Below are positions 1-12,200 of a stretch of DNA of 64,000 nucleotides, in pieces. Every line of letters starts with the position of its first letter. Position 1 is the stretch's first letter. The notes under the pieces were generated by a model. The model was not told the origin of the DNA. It saw only the letters and a program-made list of their open reading frames with translations, and did not search any database. A program made the position numbers and the translations under genes. This DNA is from Heliopora coerulea (taxonomy: Eukaryota > Cnidaria > Anthozoa > Scleralcyonacea > Helioporidae): assembly GCA_030142905.1 (NCBI GenBank), contig JASJOG010000021.1, positions 558,001-622,000 on the forward strand. The letters run 5' to 3'.

Positions 1-320
1 ATACAGTTAGAAATGTTCCAACTAGTCTTGAAAGCTCTATTGCAACATGCCTTGCCAAAATCGATGTAGCCATTTCATGCACGTTTATAGTCCAAGGCTA
101 AAAGCAAATTCCGTTATCATTTTCACCCCTATTAGTCCGGCAAGGACACTTACATAACCATGACACCACTGAAGTACCTATACCTTATTCTGACAACAAA
201 ATAATTTATGAACATTCAAGTCAAATTATGTGAACATTTTCTATTCGTAGGGTTAAAATATTAAATTATAAAGTAAAAGCCCCTCTCTAATTGATACCTC
301 TCCTTTCAGAGCTCAATTTT

Positions 321-361
321 TTAATAAACGGAGAGGGCGTCTATTGGAATAAATACGGTTA
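321..361. repeat. Fragment of TIR element related to 39310-39801
   Basis: The block ttaataaacggagagggcgt continues into a taaatacggtta end. It resembles the right terminus of the element at 39310-39801 (AATAAACGCC... then GAAATACGGTA). Confidence 0.45.
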
Positions 362-754
362 CGTAAGTCAAGAATCTTATCAAATATGCTGCATGTTTTA
401 ACGCTTCCCTACCTTTTTCTATTAGAAGAAGTTGGCTAAGTTTTCACTTCCCCCGCATGTTTGATCTTGCCAAATATGCTAATGCTTCTCAGTAAGCTTG
501 GTACAAATAGTACTTTGTTATCACTTATACAATTCATTAAGAATTCATGAGGAAAATACAAAGGAAAATGATAACCGTGTCGGGTTTTTATATGTGAAAA
601 AGACACATGTGACTTTATAGAGGGAGAAAAAGTTCATTTTCTCAGCTTAGAAAACATAAATTTCCAAACTTTCTTCACCAATTAGCGTATTAAGAGGTGA
701 ATTTTATAAGACATTTAAAAAACTCACAGTACGTGCTTTATCAGGTCTAAAACA

Positions 755-815
755 CCCGGCTACCGCCTCGTGTTTTAAATCCCGATGAAGCACTCCTGCT
801 CGGCTTTTTAAATAT
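755..815 (+). repeat. Dispersed repeat copy (pair with 55180-55232)
   Basis: It shares a run with about 90 percent identity by eye with 55180-55232, including cctcgtgtt, aaatcccgat and aagcactcctgctcgg. The function is unknown; it is likely part of a larger mobile element. Confidence 0.5.
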
Positions 816-2267
816 TACGTAAGGGTTTAAGTGATTTTTCCCCTCGAACAGCATATTAGCACTGGCATCATTTCTGGCTGAAGAAAAAGTTAAAGGAGAC
901 TTTTTGTCTGAATTCATTACTCTGCATTAAGTGTAAAGGCACAGTTATAAAATATTACAATAGCACAATATTTGTTCATCTTGCTTATAAATTCATTTGT
1001 AAGCTAGAATAAAGTACGGAAGATTACCATGAAAGCTAAAGAGCTGAAACGGCTGCTTTAACATTATCATTTACTAAATGGTGGAACCAAGGGGACCTCT
1101 GTCCCATTTATCCATCATTAATCCAGATTAACTGAAGTCCTTAAGAAAGCCGAGTTGTAACGCCAAACATTTGTCACGGAACAGATGTCTTGAGGACAGG
1201 ATGCGAAAGAAAATAAAACTTAAACTTCTGTGTTGGAAATTTTGCAAAATACCAATCCTTGGCCTCGTGGGAATGAACATCGTTGCAAGTAAATTTGAAT
1301 CACGGTGTTTTTACTTGCATTGATGCCATTGATAAACGAGAATGCCAGGTAATGAAAGTCACAGAAAACTTCTCAAATTTCATGAAAACTTTAAATTTGA
1401 ATAGGCTCAAACTTGATGCAAGTCAATGCAAGCTGGTGCAAGCTGACGTAAGTTGCCCAGTTGGTCTCCAGCTCTAATTTAAAGATGGGTAAAATTAAAG
1501 ACAGTTCAGAAATTTCTAAGAAAAAGGACCAAAACACAACCTCCTGGGTGTTACTGGTAGACCATCTTACAAATTTTGAAACTTCACATACACTAGCGAT
1601 GACCAGTTTTGTGTCATTGATGGTGATGTAGTTTATATTAATTCCTCATACTTACAATTGGGGACCTCAAACAATTTTAAAGTTTGTTTCTTACGCGACA
1701 GGAGAAACCTTCGTCCAGTTTGCCCGAGGGCTGGTGTCTCATATGGGTAGATCATATTTCCAAGTTCACTGTTCAATAGACTACTTTGCTAATCCTGGTC
1801 CTAGTCCATACAGGGAGCAAACCGACAGCTTGTCCCAGTCATTTGAAATTGTAATTTTGTACAGTTACCCCAGCGTAAACTGGATCCACTCGAGATAAAC
1901 TAGGAATTTGACATGAGCGAATTGGTCTATTTTGATAATCAGTACTGAAAACGATCCTCCAAGGAACATGTAAAAGCTGTGATGAAAATAGATCAAGTTT
2001 TTTAAAAGATGTTTTAAAGATTACGAACCCTCGGCTGCCCAAATTTCTAGCTGTGCATCATAAAATAAATCTTCCATCTCAACTTCTTCTCTCTAAAATT
2101 TAATAAAAGAACAATTTAACGTCCATTTTGACGGGTGATATGCATGGCTTTCGTTTTTCCGTCATCAGCGTTTGTTTTTGCAAGAAAACTGTATTTTTAT
2201 AGTACCTCCACTTGACTACTACTCCACCAAAAACCTCACACTAGTGAATTAGAGTAGATGTTTAGGC

Positions 2268-2472
2268 AAGAGTGCAGTTTAGTGGACGCAGACAAACCGC
2301 TGACCTTTTAGGGTCATGGTTAGGATTAGGATTGGGCTATGGTTAGGGTTTTGGTAAGGATTTGAGTTAGGGTTAAAATTAGGATTAGGTCTAAAGTGTT
2401 AGGACTAGGTGCGTTTAGCCCGCGATTGCCTAACTGGTTGCAAGCGCATCCACTAAATTGCACTTAACCCGA
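2268..2472. repeat. Repeat with TTAGG-like core and inverted ends
   Basis: The ends form an imperfect inverted repeat (gtgcagtttagtggacgc and gcgcatccactaaattgcac). Between them are many gttagg/attagg units. A related copy lies at 13505-13637. The units are too degenerate to be a telomere tract. Confidence 0.5.
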
Positions 2473-3221
2473 TGTATCATGTGTAAAACGGCCAGTTTCC
2501 ATATGAGACGAAAAATCTAATGAATGAAATTGACTGTTATAAGTGGAATTGTGACACAGGCTAAGTGCCTGCAGGGGTAGTGGTGGGGAGTCAACTGCCT
2601 CCCCAAGCAAATTTTGCCGGCAAAAGATTGTTTTTAGTTGATAGTTTTTTTGGATTTTTTATCTTTTTCTTCCAGTTATCAATTCTTAAGCATACAAGAT
2701 TGAACGATGGTAGCCATAGAGCATACCCCTCTGAGAGAGGGTTCGGGGGAAGGCCATTTCCTCGGCACATTTGTGTGCATTGCCCTTACGTTAGATCCGT
2801 CTCACCAAACCAATGTAATTATACATATGAGTGAGGAATTTCAATGTGTAAAGTAGGGGATTCAACTAGAAGGGAGTTGGAGGGACCGCTACCCTTTTTG
2901 CGGGAGGTCTTATATATGCCCTGTTCTTGACAGTTTTTGCTTTCATTTTTCAAAGCCACGTAGATCTACTTAACTCGAAATGATCAAAATCACCTCGACG
3001 AGGCCTGGATGCTGCCACCCGACCCCTGCCCTTGGAAAATCAAAAAAATTTGAATCGTCTCATCCTCTGTATGAATGAGGTGTTTTATTGTGAAAATATC
3101 CAAACTGCACTTATTAAAATATAACAACCCCATTTCACAAGTAAAGTAGGTATTTAAAATGTATAGGTATTATAATTCCATATAACTATATGGCTAAAAT
3201 TTAAAAAGCAGAAAAACTAAC

Positions 3222-3275
3222 CTTTTCCAGTAAATAACGTACCAGTGGAAAGCGATTCACTTTCTCTGAGATCAG
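3222..3275 (-). CDS. NDC1: NDC1 exon 14
   Basis: The acceptor is tgctctttcag with a good pyrimidine tract; the donor is AAG then gttagt. It codes LISEKVNRFPLVRYLLEK, resembling the conserved segment that opens the NDC1 C-terminal helical domain. No further exon was recognised downstream. Confidence 0.65.
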
Positions 3276-6200
3276 CTGAAAGAGCAATAGATTAACCTCA
3301 TTCAGACAATTCCATTACGCAAGGTGCATTCTGAACTACAACTTCAACAAAGTTGCGCAAGTCACTACTACGATAAGGAATATGAAGACTTCCTCAATAA
3401 ATCAACAAATTTTTAAAAGAAAAAATCAGACCTCGTATGAACCAGTTTTAGAAATCTCATTTTATATATCACTATCATTTTCACCAGAAGATATGATTTT
3501 GAACCTTTACAATGAATCTTTAAAATGAGAAAAATCATCTTATTTTTGGTATATTTTTGTCGGTGGCCGTGTACTTCTCTTATTCTGGACCTTATTTGAG
3601 CAAGCTCGTCTAATTTGTCAGATAAATTTACAATGATAAATGATTTACTAGACAGCGTATCGTCCAAATTTGTTAAGCAGCTATTAGGCTGTACATTATG
3701 GACGGTAATTCAGATACTCATGCACCCAGCTTTTGAAGCTCGCTAAAGCCCTGGGTTTCAAATTTGCACTCACGTGACAAAATGTGGGTCACAGTATACG
3801 CCAGTCCACACAATTAAGCCAAAAATGAGTCATAAAGTGTACCGTCTTGTATTCTTTTACACGACTTCTTTCAGTCCAGCTGTCGCTACTTTGCGAGTTG
3901 TACGACTGGCTACTGCTTGGTGCGTGGGTTTTGGTCCGGAGCTTCAGGAATGAGCCCGAGGATTTGGTTTTAGAAGAGTTATGGCTTGCGTGGTCTACTC
4001 AAAAATAAGGTACAAAAAAAAACTATACATAAAGGATAAAAATATTAAAAACCTTAGCATCTAGACGTGAATCAGATATGTAAAAGAGCAAGAAAGACAA
4101 ACATTAGGCTAAACAACATTTTGTTTATGAGAAGACAGTAAGTCTCGAGCATTAGCCGAAGTAGTTTTACCACACCTTTAAACGTTCTTGAAGGTGTTAT
4201 CCATACCGAATTAGTTGGATTTCTGACTGAAGATGGGTGCTTCTGGTTATCTAAAATGATTCGCTCTTTCAGTTCATTTAACAAGGTGAGACATTCTTCA
4301 GAGACCCATAACCAATTGAGCGGTCGACCGCCTATAATTACAAAGTTCGAAACTGACATGACTGAGTGTCCTACGGTATTAGTCTCTTATTTTGTTGTTG
4401 TCTGAATTTGCTGACCAGCAAGGACAGCTTCCTGTTGTTAATCACTTGTTTTGCGGAGTTTTAAAATCTAGACGTACTTACAGTTGTATATACGTACCTG
4501 GGACGCTCAATGAGAATATTTGCTTTCTTCGTTTAGCCGAAAACTGTGACAACTGACAGAGGTCATCAAACGCAAGATACTAAATGAATAAAAAAATAGC
4601 CACATATTTCGTTCGTGACATTACTTATTCACTTGTAATGGAGACCTGAACTCGTATCTGTTAAGTGTATAAATAGGATTTAACTCTAAAGATAACTTGG
4701 CTTACCCTGAGGAGAGGTACTGTAGTGCATTTGAGTGCAACTGGAAGACTTTGACCTGAAAGTTCGACGAACGCTGCTTGAATGGGAAATCTGAGAACCT
4801 TAAAAATTGAACACATTTTAAAAATAATATAATTAGAAAGAACTTCTTGCACGGCGGGAAACATTGCTGGACGTTACACGACGTAAAGCAGCGGGGTTTT
4901 CGCAACTTAAGTTACATGAAAAATTGCAATGTCTCACAGAGCATATAGCCGTGATTTTTACTACACACAATTTATATTTTTTTCCTCATACGAATGGTTC
5001 TAAATCTACGTCAGCACAATCGCGAACAGAAGTTGTTTCAGGCGGAAAGTACATTCCATCTAAAGTAACTTTACCAAAACTTCAGTGAAGTGGGAAAATG
5101 TAAATATAAAAACCATTTAAAACAAATCCTCCAAGTGCTTGTAATCATTTACCCCAGGAGGACGAAAGCATAAAATACCTTAGCAAAACAACTTAACCCG
5201 TTGTTCATGTTGCAACAAAGGTAGATTGTTTACCAAAACCGTTTGAACATCATGCAATAGTTCACCAGGTAAAACACATAACGCTATGTAATGTTGAATA
5301 TAACTAGTCTAAGTACCTCAGTGTGGAAAATAATAAACAGTTTATTGGCCAAGATCCAGACATACACAACGAGTGTTCCAGAAATGATGCAGAACAAAAA
5401 CAAACGAATATCCAGAAGACCATAAATTGAGTCAAGAGGAGTCAACTCTCTAAAATTAAATCAATTACATTGCACAAAGAGAATAACAGAAAAGTGTTAT
5501 ACATGAACATATAAACTTTTTTATGAATTCGATGCTTGCCCAGCTCTACATTGTTTGAAATTTATGGGCCATATTTATATTATCAGATACAGTATATAGC
5601 CGAATCGTTGTCGTCCAATGAAAAGCGCGGAACCTTGCAGACAAAGAACCAATCACTGTAAACTGACATCCTTTTCCGATTAAATTGTTGGTTATGCTAG
5701 TTCCATTGGCGAGGTGGTGAGTGAGGGTAAAGATCCAGACGGAATGGAGAAAGCTTTGTCCAGGGATTGCACCCAGCAAGACATTTACGGACACGATTTG
5801 AGGTCCGTATATTTAAAAATATTTGTCTCTTTTATGTTCTTTTGTTCGTTTCTTCGTTTTTTCATTTGTTTTTAGTTCGTTTGTTTGTTTGTCTGCTCGT
5901 TTGTTTCTTTTTGTTTGTCCCGTTTGTTTGTTTGTTTGTTCGTTTGCTTGTTTGTTTTGTTTGTTTGCATGTTTGTTTTTTGTTTCTTTGCTTATTTACT
6001 TGTTTGTTTGCTTTTTTTTGTTTCTTTGTTCATTAATTCGTTTCTTTGTTTATTTGTTTGTTTATTTGCTTGTTTGTTTGTTTGCTTGCTCTTCCGCCAC
6101 CTTCCTAATTAACAACATACCTAGAATTACAATCTTTAACCAGTTTGTTGAGGCAAAACTGGAATAGACGTCTTCATTTCCCGCCCTCTTACCAAGGTTG

Positions 6201-9200
6201 TACTCCAAGAAAAGGAAGATTGCAAGATACCTTTTCGAATCCATACAGAAACAACATTGAGAGGGGGAGGGGTTTAAATTCGTGGTGTTCATCTTTAAGG
6301 TGATGAGAAGAAACTGCTCAAACTTAATTCGTCGATGACTGCAGTTATTAAATATGTCTACCTTCATACGTTTACATACAAATACGCACAGTTATGAAGA
6401 TAGGCAGGTACTTTCAGATAAACTAGTTCTTTGAAATAATTAATTTTCCCTTAATAGATACTTTAACACACACGGTGTAAATAACGTCTTTGTTTTTGTG
6501 CGCTACTTTCTCTTCGTATCTATCCCTCCATCCTTCTCTCTGTCTCTGTCTCTGTCTCTCTGTCTCTCTGTCTCTCTGTCTCTGTCTCTCTCCCTCTCCC
6601 TCCCTTTAAACAAAAGGTAATGAGCAGTAATCGGGATATTAAAAAAACGTCACTACCTACGTCTCTCATACATGTTGGTAAGTCTAATAGACCGATCGAT
6701 CAATGACAGACACAACGACGGAGTGAAAAATTTAGCAAAAATAACAGATTGGTTATTTACCGTGAGCCCTTAAATTCAGGGAGTTCGTAGGTAGGTGGGT
6801 GGGTAGGTGGGTGGGTAGGTAAGTAGGTAGGTAGGTAGGTGTATGGACAGTTTAACAAAGACGAATAAGCATACAAACTGTGTTTTCTCTCAGATTACCG
6901 TAAAATAATGACGTCATTTCCATTTTATATTTGAGAACGAAGATATGAATCATGGCACAACAACGTGCAAAACATTTTATGTTGCTATGTCGTCAAGAAA
7001 TATGAATAACCCCATTCAACCGAAATATACGTGATAACAATCGGAATCAATTTGCTCCGAATGAGACCAAAGAGAACGTACTTCAGCTGGTGATTAACAA
7101 ATGTTAAGAAGCGGGGGGTCCAAAACGAAAAGGTTGCTTTTACTAATAGATGTTCTAGTCAAATAGTAAGATAACCTTACCTGTCTCTCTCAAGTCCAGC
7201 CATAATACGAACTATGCGCCTGGCAAAAAATCCTTGAAAAGTAATCATCAAATTATTGGCGAGTCAACACTTTAAATCAAATGCTGCTAAGTATAAAGAA
7301 ATCTGCTGGATAATGCATGTTGAAGATCCTGCGAAACCTTACCATTCAAAAATTAATAAAAGCCAACTCTTAGCCATGCTTTAAATTTCTAGCAAGTCTC
7401 GTAAAACGAACCCCAGGCTAATTCTTTGATAATGCTTAGCATATCTGTCAGGGCTGAACAAGGCGAGGGATGACAGTAAGGAAGGGTGGGAAGCACTTAT
7501 GGGGGTGGGCTAAATAAATAAAGACAATGGATATTTGAATGAAGTAACGTGGTCTGAAGACAACTTTCAACAAAGACAAAATATTAGCATTTACTTGGGT
7601 GTCTCGTTTACTCTTTCAGAAAAATACACCGAAGGACACTGAAGATAATGCGCCTCAGTCTTGATAATCGGGAAAATGCCCCAACTGTCCAACGCAATCA
7701 TTTCTTGACTATTATGAAGGAAATCTTCGAATGTTAGGATCTTATATTTTCCAGATCCAACTGGGACCAGTTGCAAAAATTGCAACTCTACGGCCTTCGA
7801 CTGGGAATCAAACCCAAGACCCTGTTATTATCAAATCTGATATCTCAAAAATAGCCATTATCCACTGTTACTGTGGTTACATTGAATAATCGCTCAATTT
7901 GTCAAGATATCAAATTTATAATACTTCCTTTATAGACCAGATATACTCCGCACGGAACTTTTAATCGTTTTAAGATAGAAATCTAATTAAAGAAGACCGT
8001 TCTAATTACAGTACATAAAAACGAACTGTTGAGATCCATCTTTCAGCACCGTAATTTGACGGTGCTAAAAAAGGATGGCGGATGTACATTTAGACACAAT
8101 GCTTTCCAAATTTAAATCAGCTCTGATAAAAGCTAAGGAATGTTAAACTAGTTATGGTAAACTGGGCAGGTGAGAGTCGTTCTTACCAAATTTCACCTCT
8201 TTGAAATCCTGTCTTATATTTCAGCAAGACGTTTAATGCGCGCAAAAGATTATGGCTAAGTATAAAAGTCACCATCTTCGTCGTTACGGTTAATGGTGTT
8301 TTCGAATCTTTTTTATTTCTAATTCTCAAGATTATGATTCAAAATCTGGCTTACCAAACAAAAAATAGAAGGGATAACAGATCCGTAGGCTCTGTAGATA
8401 TAAAAAGACATTGAGCTCAGATTAAGAAAGACTAATGAAGCAAAAGAATATTTTATACACGAACCCAGCAACAGAGTAAGAAATACTAGAGAATAGTAAA
8501 ATAAAACGATGGCCAGAGAAATAACTGAAACGAAGGTTAGTTTTCCAAGACCGCGGAATTTTCTCTTTATCGTTTCAAATTAGTTCCTCCTAAGTGTTCA
8601 GAAGACAGAATTTTTTTCTTTTATTGACCAACCCCAATCATCAAAAATGGGTCCGTCCCATATTTCAGCGTCATAATAAATCGAACGTAGGCTGCCAGTC
8701 AAAACTAGGAAGGGGGGTATGTGTCGTCTGCACCCCTCCGGCAGTAACGTACCGGTCGGGGATCAGTGGAATAGCCTACCACCACTGCATATAATTTCAT
8801 TGGGAAAATTTAGAAGAATCCAGAAGCGCACTTTGCGTAACAAGGGTGATACCGCACTAATTTTCAAAGCCTTTCGCAAACCTTTAGTGGAGTAAGAAAA
8901 CCGGTCTAATAGGTGGGAAGGATGAGGATGAATGCACACGAATGTGCTGACGAAACAACCCTCCCCTTAGCCGTTCAACCATCACCCGGTAGGGGTGCAT
9001 ACTATGGCTAGACCTTTCGAAGTTACATCATTATTTGGCGGCAGATAATAAGCCTATACGCTAAAAATGAATAATCAACAAAAACCACTCGTTTCCCGGC
9101 CTAACATGCTGACGAAATGGGCCGACACAATATGCCAGAAGGACAGCTGCTTATTTCTAGTTTGGCATCTTTATCATTCAGATGTGACAAACCAAAACAC

Positions 9201-12200
9201 GTCCTGTTTTCCACAGTCCTATCGCAATCGTTAGGAATAGACGCGGTGAAGCATTAGGTCTGACAGAAAAAACTGTCATATGTTGGAATCGACTCATCGA
9301 GTACGGTACAATAGGTTATACCATATTTCAACGAAATGCAACCATCAGTACTGCAGCTAAACGATGTTATCCTACACTCCATACCTATCAGCGTTGATGC
9401 ACTCTGCTACCATCATGGTGTCTCGGAGATCACAGCAGTTTTCTGCAGACTTGATATCGGCACTGATAAACAGCGTGTCTGTTTGCGCTTCGTTTGCGCT
9501 ATGTCCTTCAGTCGGATTAACACACATTTTAACCCTCGCATTCCTTAGTGTCAGTTGCTCGATTGTTATAGCGTCTCACCAAGGTAACAGTTTCGATCCT
9601 ATTAGGGGCTCAGAAACATTTACTCCAGATTAGAGTTTTACGACTCCCACATCATTCACAGTAATGCACGATATTTATGGCGTTGATTCGGAATTATTGC
9701 AGTAGTGAGGCTATTGATGGGCGGCATATGCATGCACCAATCAAACCACCATACACTAGTAACCTTTCTCCTCCACCCAAGTCTAGCTACCCTAATGATC
9801 ATGGTGTCTCACTGGTAATGAGAAAGTTATGGTTCGATCCACCCCCTCGCCTCATAACACTTCCTACGGATCTAACCAACATTCGCATAATGTTGTCTGT
9901 CATATTCAACGCCCACGCGTGCTTCATAATTACGCAAAACATTCATTAAGTAGTCGCAAGAATCTCTCGGTGCACTTAAGTTGGATTTTTTTAAGCATAC
10001 TGTTCCCGGTCGACTCGATGACCTACTGTACAGTATTTGTAGAGCATGTATATATTTCCCAACTTTTAATGTCCCACCCTATACTATTTTAGGGTGTCGT
10101 ACTTTATACTATTTTAACCATACCTTGAAGCAGACGATTACAGCTTGCCAGAAGCATGGAACTAAACATGCCTTTACCCTGAAAATTCTTTCTCGCTGAA
10201 AGCACAAAACAAGCGTATTGTAAATTAACAAAGCCAGGTTATTCCATTTTTCTCAACTGGTCCTGGCTTCGTTTTAAAAGAAGAACTTCTGTGTTATAAT
10301 ATATAGTATTACATATATATATAATATATTCATAATCCTTATCATAGACACGGAATGCAGGGACTAATACAAAAATTAATCTTTTATGTTTTTATTATTA
10401 TTACTACTTTTCTTCATTTTAACATCTCTCGTCTTTTCGTGAAAGCATTGAAAAACTCGCATTAGTGCGTAAAAATTTGACACTAAATTTTCCAGAGAAT
10501 TCATCAAAAATATGGATCTAAATTCCCTACGTTAGTGATATAATTAAGTAAAAGTACAAAACTGCATCTGAAAAACTAGGAATCTTATTTCATGATCCTT
10601 TTTCTTGGAAAAATTAAATATCTCAGAGACTATCTTATTTTTCCCAAAGATTTTCTCAATAATTTGATCTAGTTTTCACATACTCAAATTAAAAAGAACA
10701 AAACCGTTCCTTAGCTAGAACTTCAAACTACAGAACTGTACCTGAACAACTGGAAACCTTATTACATGATGCTTTTCTCGGAAAAATAGAATAGAATAGA
10801 GAACTCCCTGTAGAGATAAATATAACTGGTTGTTAGAAGTGACGAAATATACGAATCTATCAATTAAAATCAATTTCCAAACATTGGCAAGAGATTCCCC
10901 AAGATGAAAAGGTAACAAAAATATCAATACCCAGCACAATTCAGGAATAAAGCGACAATAAGAAAGCATAATACTGAATGAATTTAATCGGACGTTTCAT
11001 TGCTCGCACTAGGTATGTGATTACAATAGTTAGTGTTCTGTTTGGAACTAATTTGTACACTTAAAATATCGCCACACGTAAATTATTATTTCCGAAATTT
11101 TTACCGGTGTAAGCATGCAAACATCACATCAAATGAAAAACAAAAAACAAAAAAACCACTTATCAGAGAGTAACCATGCCGCGGCTAAAATACATTGAGC
11201 GGACACTCGTAAATTTACACGAATAGTTCACCGTGAAGTTCTTGTCAGCCGAGACCAGTCGCGACTAATTTGGCTTGGGAAGGTGCATGTATAAATGCAC
11301 CGTTCGCAAAATTTTAGCCGCGCCTTATTATTCGCCTGTGTATTTGACCTTAATAGCGCCATTTAAACGACAGAAAAAATCTCACGGTTAAAACAAGGTG
11401 CAAACACTTGGATAACTCGCATGAAATTGCTGGCTACCAAGACAAGCCGCTGCTTATTTGTCCTTCGTATAAATGGCCCTGTTGTCTACCAATTGCCCAA
11501 GAGTTTCCAACTGCAACTTCCCACCAGTTCATTTCTATTCACATTCCATTCGACTGAAGTTGTGCCTGTTGTTATCACTGTTATTGTTGCTGTTTTTATT
11601 GTGGTTTGTGTTGACAACTTATGTTGCAACGAGTCCAACATAGTAACCAAAGCTTCTGTTGGGGAATATAGTTTTAACGGTGAAAATAATCACAAATCTT
11701 CCCCCACACCCATGACCCACAAAAATGCTCAAAAGCAAACTGCCTTACAGGGCCTTCCCTGAACTTTATAACATCAAACCTGAAATCAAACACTGCTGTA
11801 TTTGCTTGCCAGAAATGATCTTTGAAAACAAACTTTGCAATTAGGATTTCTACCAATATTACTAGAATGGGAGTTTTTGTAATTTTAAAATTGTAACATG
11901 TCACACCAGTAATACCCAGATGTTTAACCTCGATTGCCCATTAGGAACTCAATGACTCATGCTGGTAGCATATTTATTGTTAAACTAGTGTTGAAGTATG
12001 ACAAGCCATCTACTCTTGACTCAAGTGACAGTAGCAAAAATAACACAGTACAGTAGCCAGTCATTCCTCTGAGTCACATCCCTCCATCCAAAATATTTTG
12101 AGGAATCAATCCTCCTGGGTGAAACCTGGGCAATTTAAAAATCCTCTAAATAACCTTACCAGAATAGCCCCAAATACTAACAAGAACAGGGAAACTTCAT

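Larger units (their letters stand above)
1..3221. other. Left edge, no recognised gene; repeats only
   Basis: No exon with family resemblance was found on either strand. The C-terminal NDC1 exons should lie here or left of the window. The stretch holds a terminal-repeat fragment near 321-361, a dispersed repeat at 755-815 that recurs at 55180-55232, and a degenerate TTAGGG-rich block at 2268-2472. Confidence 0.5.

Noticed and set aside
2310..2405. Interstitial telomere tract
   Set aside because: TTAGGG units are irregular and lie inside a dispersed repeat with inverted ends.
5767..6167. Overlapping Phe/Leu/Cys-rich open frames on the plus strand
   Set aside because: Produced by a TTTG simple repeat.
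7591..7785. Minus-strand frame with IKTEAHYLQCPSVYFSE, like the post-helix segment of NDC1
   Set aside because: Exons 9 and 10 supply that segment with better similarity and correct phase, and this frame overlaps a SINE fragment.
8430..8545. Hydrophobic minus-strand stretch just before NDC1 exon 7 that could pass for a membrane exon
   Set aside because: It is open only in a frame that does not match exon 7, and no NDC1 resemblance was found; it is more likely the intron end and its pyrimidine tract.
11421..11762. 113-codon plus-strand frame with a Val/Ile-rich helix
   Set aside because: No family resemblance, and it lies antisense to the tentative NDC1 exon 6 region.
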